The notes beneath the pieces are model-generated. The model worked only from the letters and a program-made list of their open reading frames with translations, had not been told where the DNA came from and made no database searches. This document shows positions 54,783 through 64,000 of a stretch of DNA of 64,000 bases, one piece after another. The DNA lies in assembly GCA_963693285.1 (NCBI GenBank), contig OY848920.1, positions 3,547,135 to 3,611,134 on the forward strand, given 5' to 3'. The translations under genes were made by a program, and so were the position numbers. Positions within the stretch are counted from its first letter, which is position 1; each line of letters begins with the position of its first letter. This DNA is from Xestospongia muta (lineage: Eukaryota; Porifera; Demospongiae; Haplosclerida; Petrosiidae).

Positions 54783-56996
54783 TTAAATATAACAGTCCAC
54801 AGCAGTAGTTGTGTTGATATATATTGATGATTGCTTTGAAGAGTCACCAAATCCCAAAATCTTATCTTGAATGAAGTACAAAACATCCTTTACTCTTGGA
54901 AAATACACAATATTGAAGATATAGTGACAAGCCAAGAGAGCAAAAATAGCCCCATTCATATCTTTACATTCAAGTACAATCTCTTGTTCTATTGCAATAA
55001 AAAGTTGTGGTAATAATTCCAAATCAGGGTCCACAAATCGAATTATGTGAGGATGACTATTTTCTTCATCTATAGCCTCAGTTATAGGAGTTCCACGCTA
55101 TAAAATATACATAATAAAGTGCAATAATTATGTGTTATACTCACAGTAACTTCCACAAGAAGAAATGGAATGTCAACTTTTGAGCTGAAGGTTTCTTTTT
55201 TCTTTGGTTTAGTTGATAGAAAATATCCCAAACACCTTAGAGCAGAAATACTTAGGGCATCTAAAGAAATCTATGAATAAGGCATAACAAAAGAGTTTCC
55301 ACCTTCATCATCAATTCTTTCATCAATGTGTAAAGACCGGAGTGCATGTTTTAAATCTTTAGATGAAGATAGACTAGCTTGAGCATAATTTATAACTGCA
55401 TGGGAATATTTTTTCCAGTTGTCTTCAAATAAACTACCATATAAATTATCAACCTGCATTATCAGGTTAAATTCTTCTGCAGCCTGTGAAATGGTTAGCA
55501 AAGTTATTGCAATTCAGTATAAAACCTACATAAACTGCCTTTTTTAGAAATGGATATTGATTGCATATATCTTTCACTTTGTGAGCCGTACACAGGATCC
55601 ACTCTCGTCGTCTTTTAAATGTCCTGGCAATCAGAGAGACAATTTCGCCAACATTTGACCTTGGCTTTTCCATCTCTTTTTGTAAAAGACCCAAATTCCT
55701 TTTGTGGCTCACTTCATCTTCCTCAAATTCTAAAACTTCAAGGGAAGGATAAAAATGCTTTTCTTGGTCAATCTTTCTTTTTTTTGGACGTGGAGATTTT
55801 TCTTCGTCTCTTTTATCAGAAGTTGGATTTCTGTTGCAATTTTGGCATCTTGTATAAATAAAGTCAGCCCAAGAGTCCTAATACATAAATAACACGATGT
55901 CAGTAGAATAAATTGTAACAACTTACATATTCTTTTATAAATGAATGCTTTCTTAACAATGATCTAGCTACGGCTTCACAATCCTTCTTTGAAGGTCGTT
56001 GTATGTATACTAGCAGCATTGTAGCTAAAGTACGAACTACATACTTTCTATCATCATTAGTCAACTTTTTAAGTCTAAAGTTGGTTTCTGTTCGCTCACG
56101 AAATGTAGGTATTGGAAATGGATCAGGAACTTTACTAAACTAAGAAAGAATTAGTAGCAAAACAATATAATCACATACCTGATCTTCCTTAAAATTTAAT
56201 TTACTAAAAGAAACTGGTGAGGCTTTCTATAGTGCACCAATTAATGATATACAACCTTTTTGCTCGTACCTTTTTTGTTGATGGGGTGGACAACACTGAG
56301 CTACTAGTGGAAGCAACAGAAGGTGGTGAATTAATAGGAGGTGGTGAAGTGATAGATGGTGGTGAGTAAACATCAATGACTGAATCCTTGATTAAGATTT
56401 AAAAATATATTTAAATTAAGGAATAATTAATCTGACCAAATCCACTGATACAGATCAAAGGTTTTAACACCTTGGATAGTATAAGCTAATAACCCTGTAC
56501 TGAAATAACTTTGGGGTTAACAGCCTGTATCTTTACAGACACACATAGGAGGTAACTATTATAATTTACAAAACAGATAAAACACACCTTTGAATTTGCA
56601 AATGGGATGACCATAATGTCATCAGACAATGATGAAAATGGACTCCTCTCATAATTATCCTATAAAAACATTAGCGATCAATTATTACACATTTGCCACA
56701 TAGCTATACCATTTCCTTCCCAATTGCAAACTTGAGTGCGTTATACACTTTTAATCTCTCACCAAATTTAGGCAGAACATCTTTTAAACAGTCTGGTCCT
56801 GTGCTTGTACCTAAAGCTTGGTAAATGGCCTCCCCATCCATTGCCTGATCTATTAAAGATTGCACAGTGTAAAGACAATATCATCTGTTATCTGTGAAGT
56901 TTTAGAAAACTAACTTTTGAAAGCCTGCTGTATTTCATCACAAAATCCTTGGTCCTGAAGCCAACTTCCAACCTCATCTACGTTCATTTTCTCCAT
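54783..56996 (-). CDS. SAM-domain protein carried by the transposon (SAMD3-like)
   Basis: Ten exons: 56996-56915, 56849-56710, 56659-56588, 56386-56270, 56226-56179, 56139-55927, 55877-55530, 55483-55303, 55260-55145, 55097-54783. The spliced length is 1632 nt, giving 543 aa and TAA, with every junction in frame. Residues 1-75 form a SAM domain (VDEVGSWLQDQGFCDEIQQA ... LKDVLPKFGERLKVYNALK). A Ser/Pro-rich linker follows (SPPSITSPPPINSPPSVAST). Then come a KRKID-type basic patch and a large helical domain (EEDEVSHKRNLGLLQKEMEK, RTFKRRREWIL) that resembles vertebrate-annotated SAMD3-like proteins; those are often linked to repeats. SAM domains polymerise or bind other SAMs. It probably works with the divergent transposase, whose start codon is 89 bp away. 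Confidence 0.8.
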
Positions 56997-57085
56997 TACG
57001 CACAGCAGAAAGAGATAACAGGGTACAAACAAAACATGTGAAACTCTGAAAAATGCGCATGCGTGACCACACCTAACATTCAATC
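56997..57085. promoter_or_regulatory. 89-bp bidirectional promoter gap
   Basis: Separates the two divergent start codons, so both transcripts must start in it or inside the neighbouring gene. No TATA box; it contains GCGCATGCGTGACC-like GC-richer DNA (57054-57068) in an otherwise AT-rich element. Confidence 0.6.
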
Positions 57086-60000
57086 ATGGCTTTTTTGTGC
57101 AGGTTTTGCTGTTTCTGTTGTAAAGAGTGGAATGTTTTTTTAAGGCACACATTTCAATCTCACTCTAATGAGCCGAACTTTTTGTTTACATGTGGTGTTG
57201 AAGGCTGCCAGCAAACCTTTCGAACATATGCTTCTATTTGCTCACATTTGAACAGAAAACATAGGCATGCAAATTTGGAGGAAGTACAATCAGAAGTTAT
57301 TGCAGGAACCTCTACTTATCTTTCTAACGAAATCAATAACATCGAGGACAATGTTAGTAATTATAGAGATGATGACATAACTGAGTCGTTTCCTGATGAT
57401 GAAGATGATGACATTACAACTGGTAGTGAAGATAACATTGATGTTTCAGGCTGTACATCAACTGAAAACTATCTACAGAGGTCAGCTGCACTTTTTTTGT
57501 TGACTTTAAAGGAGCGTTATCAGCTAACTCAGACTGCTATCAATTTTTTAATCAGACAAGTTCAAAATATGATCCATTATTCTTTGTTAAATATTAAAAA
57601 TTCTGCTGAGTTGATGGGTCTTATTACTGAAAACATCACCCAGTCTGTTTTATTGGATTACTTTGAATGTGTAGATCCTTTCAAATCACTGCATTCAGAA
57701 TATCTTCAAACTAAATTTTATAAAGACCATTTTGGGCTAGTTGTAAGTTCATATAATGAATTTACATGTACATGTACTCACCTGTCAATACATACTCTTG
57801 GCACTGTTAGTGTGCCAGGCAATAATACAATATAATTATTTCATTTATTTATGTGTTGAGTACTGTATTAAGTGATTATTGATTGTTATTATATATAGGA
57901 GCCAAGAACAATTGTCTTAGGTACTAGATTGGTCACTTGTGGGAGTGGAACTTTAAAAGAAAAGGAAGATACTTTTCAATACATTCCTTTACTGGATAGC
58001 CTAAAATCATTTCTCTCTAATCACGAAATATTTGATGAGGTGATTATTGATATACATGTCCCTCAGTTAATGTAAATATATGTTTATACTAGTTTGTACT
58101 TGTACAATTCTGTATCTGTTGTATAAAAAGTATCATTTCACAGGTTATGAAATCTCATTCTCAGCCACCAGGATTCTTAGCTGATTATTGTGATGGATTA
58201 TGTTATAAATCTCACCCTTTATATAGAGAAGATACCAACGCACTGCAAATAATTGCATATTTTGATGAAGTAGAAGCTTGTAACCCTCTTGGTAGTCATG
58301 CTGGTGTTCACAAGTTAGGTACATATGCTTAATATTTTAGTACTATTGTCCATATTTTTATTATATATTTCATTTAGGTATGTTTTACTTTACCCTGGGT
58401 AATCTTAAACCAGAACTACGATCTTCACAAAGAGCCATTCAGTTAATTGCCTGTGTTACATCTCAGAATTTGACAAGATATGGATTTTCTGCAATACTTC
58501 GACCTTTTATTGAAGATGTTAATGCATTATGTGAGGTAAATGATGTATGATAAGAAATGGGCTTTAGGCATGCATATGTGTCATGTGCCACCTTTGTGCA
58601 CAATTTAATAAGAAAACCCCACCCCTAATGTTAAATTGTACAGTGTATGTGTACATTTAAAAATTATATTGTATGGTTCTATTTATTTTGTGTAAGGTTA
58701 CACTATCATTGTTCTATTTAATGCACAACACAGTTATTTCATATCCAGTTTTACTTAACTACCATTTTGTGTAGGATGGTCTTTCTTTCACCTTGGCTGG
58801 AAACAATGTCACTATTTATGGCACACTTTTTTTGGTTTTGGCTGATAATTTAGCAGCTCATCAGCTGGGAGGATACAAAGTTGGAGTTGGCTTTTCTCTA
58901 CGCAAGTGTCGTGTATGTATGGCCACTGATTCAGACATACAAACAAAAGTATTTTAATTGTTTATGATTTAGGTTTCTAATATACATGAGTAGTTTACAG
59001 AGGAACAATTCCATCAAAGAACTCCTCAGGAGTATGACTTCCATTCTTCTCTATTGAATGGTCCATATGCTTCAGACAACTCAACTACTTATGGATTAAA
59101 TTATTCAAGTCCTCTCAATGAAGTTCATTACTTTCATGTAGCTAATGGCCAACTTCCACAAGATATTATGCATACATTATTTGAAGGTGTCTTACCAAAG
59201 GAAATCCAACTTATGCTACAACATTTTGTTTTTGTTGATCATCTCTTCAACTTAGATTTGTTTAATGCAAGGTTATCACATTTTGTATATGGTAGATCAG
59301 ACCTTAAGAACAAACCACCAAAAGCGTTTGAAGAATATCATATTAGAGGAACAACAAAGCTACCTTTATCAGGTAAGGTTATTTGTATTTTTTAATGGTT
59401 TTTAAAATGAAACCTCTAATAATTCTATTCAGCTTCTCAAATGTGGACGTTTGCAACCCTGTTACCATTAATAATTGGTGACTTAGTTCCTGAAACTAAT
59501 CCCAAATGGGAATGCTTTTTGCTACTTTTGCAAATCACAAAATTTTGTACTTCGGTAGTAGTTACACCAGCCCTTTCATGTACACTGAAAGTGTTAATTG
59601 AGCAACACCATGATCAATTTAGATATTGTTATCCTGATGTGAATATAATTCCGAAGATGCACTACATGGTTCACTTTCCAAAGCAATTGCTTGAGTAAGT
59701 AAATATCTGATGAATTTGTCAATTCTTCTCTTCCTAGGATTGGCCCTCTCTGTAATTCTATGTGCATGCGAATGGAAGCTAAAAATTCTTATTCCAGGCA
59801 GATAGCTAGAACTAGTAACTTCAAGAATGTCCCATACACTGTAGCAAAACGTCATCAACGGCTCTTGTGTGCATACTTGCAAGGCAGGTTTTTTACTTAC
59901 GAGGAGCTTGATTGTGGACCATGTTAGTCAGTTTTATAATTGTGTCAATTTCCATCTAATTGTTTACGTTGTACATATCTACATGTTTCAAATACTTAGT

Positions 60001-60587
60001 ACAAGGATCATTCTTTTTTTTCTAATAGGTAAAACCATTGGGAGATTAGGAGATGATTCCATGCTTCAAGCAATACTAGATGTACTTCCTGAAACAGATC
60101 TAGATACAATTCTAACAAAGTAAATCAATACCTTTATATAGGACATCAGTATTATTAAATTGCATGATGATTGCATATAACTGTTATTAATTAATGATAT
60201 TTGTAATTACCAAGTCATATAGTAAACAGTGGAGACTAATTATCAATATATTTTTACTTCAGGCCAAATTGGATTAAGATTTATGGAGAGGAATATCATC
60301 CATTTGAATTTGTTTTATGTGCTTGGCAAGATGATGATCTCCCTGTTTTTGCCCAAATAAAGTCTATCATTTTAATCTGTGGTATACCTGTATTTGTAGT
60401 TGAAATATTTCAAACAATTGGTATCAACAATCATCTCTTGTCGTACGTCATCCAGAAATCTTTTATCACAACTGTGATCTTGCTCTCCAAACTTTTTTAT
60501 AAACAATGTATATCATCACATCATTGTGTTGGGGACTATAACACATACATATGTCTTCGCTCACATGTCATAAATATTTCATTGTAG
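57086..60587 (+). CDS. C2H2 zinc-finger / DDE-like transposase of the CACTA-type element
   Basis: Ten exons: 57086-57742, 57899-58039, 58144-58318, 58378-58535, 58775-58948, 59003-59372, 59433-59694, 59738-59922, 60029-60119, 60263-60587. Total 2538 nt: 845 aa plus TAG, all phases agreeing. The N terminus has two C2H2-type fingers (CRFC...H; CGVEGCQQTF...H-x4-H) and an acidic stretch (DDEDDDITTGSED). The core has ADNLAAHQLGGY (Asp), a CRVC zinc pair, LPQDIMHTLFEGVLP (Asp-x-Met-His), MWTFATLLPLIIGDLVP, PKMHYMVHFP and CMRMEAKNSYSRQ (Glu). These match a metazoan transposase group I associate with CACTA/EnSpm-like elements. The three acidic residues are plausible catalytic ones, but this is inference. 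The family name should be confirmed (KDZ-type elements are the main alternative). Confidence 0.8.
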
Positions 60588-60751
60588 ATATAACAATTGA
60601 ATAACATGAATTAATAAAGTATTGTTAAAATAGTAAAAACATGCTGTACTAACAATTTCAGTGTTAATATAACAATTCAAACTCTTCCTAGAGCAGAGCA
60701 TTGTTATAGTTACAATTGAATGTTACTTTCACAGAATGTCATTTCTACAGT

Positions 60752-60784
60752 GCATGTTATTTTGACAATGCATTTTTAATAGTG
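60752..60784 (-). repeat. Right terminal inverted repeat of the CACTA-type element
   Basis: Its complement starts CACTATTAAAAATGCATTGT, matching the left end with several mismatches. Confidence 0.65.
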
Positions 60785-61435
60785 TACTTGCTTAATGCGA
60801 CTATGTGCATCTAGTAACGTTAGTCAAATTCTTGACATTATAATACTTTAATTTTTATTAAAATTGTGATTTCAATAAAAAAGGCTTGTGAAATGTAATA
60901 CATGAAGTAACTACCTTATTTTAATGAAAGCTTTAGAGACTACTTTCATGCAAACAAAGTAACAATACTTGTATTTTTGATGTAATGTAAAATTTAAAGA
61001 CAAGGAAAAGACATGCTAAAACAAAAGGAACTTAACTCTCATATCCTTAAAATTCCATGTGCATTTATTGCTAAAGTCACCTTCATTTAGGGTACCAAGC
61101 TATAGTATAGGCAAACCCTATTATAGTAACATTATTGTGACAACAATACTTACATTATAACTATTAATACTATATATTATAAACCGATTTGAGATTAATA
61201 AAATATTGCAATGATTCATTGACATACACTCAGATTGCCCCTAGTCCTACATAGCATTAATATTATGTATTGGCTTAAAAAGTACTGACTTTATTACAAC
61301 AAGTTTAGGCGATAGTATCACAATCATGATAAAAGTGTTTCCTACAATATTTTGACCAGTAAATACAATTTCAATATATAGGCTAAGTTAAACATATAAA
61401 GAACAGTGTATTGGTTTGACAAGTCTAATGCCTTC
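60785..61435. other. Non-coding stretch
   Basis: AT-rich, outside the transposon. No feature seen. Confidence 0.4.
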
Positions 61436-61439
61436 ATAC

Positions 61440-61700
61440 AATAAAAAGGGGCGTAACCCCAAATTCACTGTTTTAAGTTGTCAATAAACAAATAAACTGT
61501 TTATAGATTATTACCTTATTGCTTGGAAGGACAACAACACCACAAATATCAACAGTAACTATCAAAAAGCTGGAGCTTTCACAAAGTTGTAAGTATAGTC
61601 TCTGTCGTAGCGCGCGTCTAGTATGAAATACCGGAAATAAATATAATTCGTAAAATTTGAAGTAATTTATGGAAATCATCACCCTCTCGTGTGAACTTTG
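61440..61700 (+). repeat. Partial copy of the promoter-block repeat
   Basis: AAAAGGGGCGTAACCC, then TAAACTGTTTATAGATTATTACC, a GTAGCGCGCG patch and ATACCGGAAATA with ATTCGTAAAATT, in the same order as 19770-20005. The TATA part is missing. Confidence 0.6.
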
Positions 61701-64000
61701 TGGTATCGTTTAGACAAGCGAGCATTCTCTCCCTTTATAGACTCTCTGGATTACTGTTAGTTTTACAGTCCTAAATATTACAATGTAAAAAAAATTAACA
61801 CAGCAACTTATTAGAAATAGTCTCGCGTAGGCAGAATCCCCCCTGCGGATTGCAATCAAGGGATTGTCTACACAAGTCTATTTACAATCAATGTTGACAT
61901 GTCGTTATAAAATTGTATTAGAAAGGTCATTTACAACAAGTAGAAGTTTAATAGAATGCTTACATGTAGTCTGTACTATCGTGTTAATATTATGATTGAT
62001 ATAATATATATATCTATGTAGTTCAAAAGAAACTGACAGTGCCTTCACCCAATTCATCAATCTTGTCATATTAACAGATGTATTAGCTCAGTATAATGCG
62101 TTTACTAAAAAGTCTTTGGAGTAATCAAAGCCTTTGATATAAGTTGTATAGAGACTAGGTCAATTGTACATGCAAAATTTCATAATATTCATCATTTTAT
62201 TTGCGTGTTCACTAGTATTTCTACAAGTAACATCAAATGACAAAAAGAACAGTTCTTCAAAAACGTAACAATAAAAGACTTTATTTCAATGTTAGGTACA
62301 TACATTGTAACTTGTACTATGAAAAATAATATTTATCCATTTCAAGGAAACCAGTATGAAACATGGTACTAAATATTTATATATTTTTTCAAGCGGTATA
62401 TACAATGTTTCTAGTATCATAATGTCATGTTAAAAATGTGCACTTTCTTACTATAGAATATTTCATGTTTCTCACATCAAATTATAACACGTAACTTGAG
62501 TGAATAAATTATATGAATAAGAATTTATTATTAACATTGTTAAATCCAGATATACTTTATAAATATGGAATAATTATCAATAGATTTCCATTGTCCATTA
62601 TGTAGTGACTGATTTGTTATTAGATATGATAAAACATTCTCAATTAGAATTATCCATTCTGATATTATTTCAAACACCAATCTACTTCATATCTCAACTT
62701 GTTTGCTGATTTTATTATGAAGAACACGAGGCTGTGGTTACCTAAAAACTGAGAATGCATGAGTTATAAAGTAATTTGCATTGCTTTTGATTGAATCAAC
62801 AGCAAAATGTAATATTTAAGAAAGTGAAGGGCAGAGTTACTAAAATAGTTATAGGTTTAACAATGTTATATAGTTGGAGCTAGAATGTAGTCATTAGTAC
62901 TGAACAGAGAGCTGTTAACATATAATATTGTCATTTTTCGAAGCAAGATAGGAGTATAATATTTTATGTGCTATTCCTTCCTTTAAAAATATATACATGA
63001 ATTTGTACGATTCTTCTAAAATAGCAAACTCTTTATCAGAAAGTGCCTATTGAATATTTAGTAGCAGACATGACTTATATGGCTGATGTAGTGACATAAA
63101 ATGAAACTGAGGATCATCTGATGTTCATACTAAGAACAAATTTGTAGAATGAGTGTAAATTTCTTGCTTGAAAAATGCGGTAATTTCAGGATAACTACAT
63201 AAAATTTTCCGAAAAATATTTTTCCTTGACAATTCATTTGAAAATCTAAGGCTCAATAGTGTGGCTATTGGTAGGTTGATGTCCAAGAACACCATTCTTT
63301 ATATCTTTATGTTGGGAATAGCCAAATGAGCTTATAGGACTGGAGCAAAGTCATTAATACTAGAAAAAACATGGCAAAAATTGATTGAAAGTGTCTACAA
63401 AACTGTACGAGTAATCAATCTTCTACCTTTATTTGTTCATTGGTAATTCATCAAGTGCAAACATGCATTTATTCCAAAACAAAATGTCTTCAGCACTATT
63501 AATTATTTCCTGTTTACAAGGTCATAAATACAAATTAAGAAGTAATAATTTACCCATGTCAATCATTGTTCAATAGTTAAACCTTTGATTGTTCAGTACA
63601 ATTTGAGAGTTTTATGAATATTACAATGGAAGGAATTCAAAAAGACTGAATGTGTTTTTAAATAATATACATTGAAGTCTTATGATATACAATGTTTATG
63701 TGTCCATCAATTGCATTGCAATAGTATAAAAGTATGGAAGATTTAATAGTACTGAATTCCTTCACACAAGGCTATAATCTAACTCTTTCTATGGGTATCA
63801 TTTCATTCTTCCGAAAGTTCTTACCTGATTCTCTAAGCTAACTGTTTGATCTCAATTTCTATAAATCCCTCTCAAAGTCTGAGTAATTTATTTTGGCTAG
63901 TGTGTTTGTTCCAAATGATTTAAGATATTTGGGGCAACCAAACTTGTCATTATGATTAAGAAGCCATATACCTTCCTTGTAGCTGGGAGGAGACATGCTA
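61701..64000. other. Non-coding right end of window
   Basis: About 2.3 kb of AT-rich DNA. A GC-richer patch at about 61830-61865 (CCCCCCTGCGG) could be a small-element end. A GAATCAG|GTAAGA donor-like word on the minus strand near 63830 has no exon I can define. Confidence 0.4.

Larger units (their letters stand above)
54361..60784. mobile_element. 6.4-kb CACTA-type (EnSpm-like) DNA transposon, apparently intact
   Basis: Ends: CACTACAAAAATGTTAATGT... at the left, and at the right a sequence whose complement is CACTATTAAAAATGCATTGT...; about 22 of the first 29 positions agree. The subterminal DNA on both sides is full of short TTGTTA/TAACAA words in both orientations, as in many CACTA elements. 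It encloses two divergent, fully open genes (a SAM-domain protein and a transposase). A 2-3 bp target duplication is not evident (flanks ...ATG and TAC...), so the exact edges or the insertion history are uncertain. Class assignment rests on the CACTA ends plus the transposase type. Confidence 0.7.

Noticed and set aside
54358..60787. A 3-bp target duplication for the CACTA-type element
   Set aside because: Flanks read ATG at the left and TAC at the right; no direct repeat of 2-4 bp at the chosen ends.
1..64000. tRNA, rRNA, CRISPR array or bacterial operon
   Set aside because: None seen on either strand; gene structure with spliceosomal introns shows eukaryotic nuclear DNA.

Overview
The window looks like nuclear DNA of a demosponge, most likely Amphimedon queenslandica or a close relative. 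This rests on several things: very AT-rich DNA; introns often only 40-80 bp long; families I associate with sponges (expanded death-domain/GTPase genes, a Cys-rich secreted family with a YYCESG...DPLWDG pattern); and many small DNA transposons. No rRNA, tRNA, CRISPR array or operon was seen. The species is inference; no search was run.

The backbone is a minus-strand cluster of related multi-exon immune-receptor-like genes. I call them A to E; these are not established names. Gene E (3.5-4.5 kb) keeps only a COR-like plus death-domain (DD) exon and is cut off upstream by a dead piggyBac transposase (4.7-6.7 kb). Gene A (8.1-24.1 kb) is the richest. From N to C terminus it has an exon with a hydrophobic leader running into a 2A ribosome-skipping motif (GDVELNPGP), small linker exons, a Gln-rich exon, a DD exon, a two-exon C2HC zinc finger, a 672-codon Roc-COR-like GTPase exon, a second DD exon and a tiny terminal exon. 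Almost every junction is phase 1, which is how I linked exons across transposon-filled introns. Gene D (28.3-34.8 kb) has an N-terminal domain pair, coiled-coil exons, linkers and a DD exon with an in-frame stop. Gene B (43.5-47.2 kb) is a GTPase-DD pseudogene. Gene C (48.1-54.3 kb) is the best-preserved GTPase-DD gene, with linker and Gln-rich exons but no DD1 and no zinc finger. A 157-bp stretch of the GTPase exon is almost identical in A, B and C while its flanks have diverged, which points to gene conversion.

At 54.36-60.78 kb, just upstream of gene C, lies what appears to be an intact 6.4-kb transposon. Its imperfect terminal inverted repeats begin CACTA. Inside are two divergent, fully open ten-exon genes sharing an 89-bp promoter gap: a 543-aa SAM-domain protein (minus) and an 845-aa C2H2 zinc-finger/DDE-like transposase (plus). 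Both models close without a stop or frame error.

The rest is mobile or duplicated DNA. It includes Ty3/Gypsy and Ty1/Copia pol remnants; a 620-bp element with 17-bp inverted repeats and an 11-bp target duplication; and two ~790-bp TA-inserting MITEs in two copies of a ~265-bp repeat, each copy giving the empty site of the other. There is also a 1.3-1.5 kb tandem duplication with an internal ~85-bp repeat; three ~1.1-kb copies of a gene 3' end (6.8-8.0, 26.6-27.8, 42.3-43.5 kb); and repeated TATA-promoter blocks tied to decayed copies of the secreted Cys-rich family (0-2.9 kb and 20-21 kb). The last 3.2 kb holds no gene I can support.
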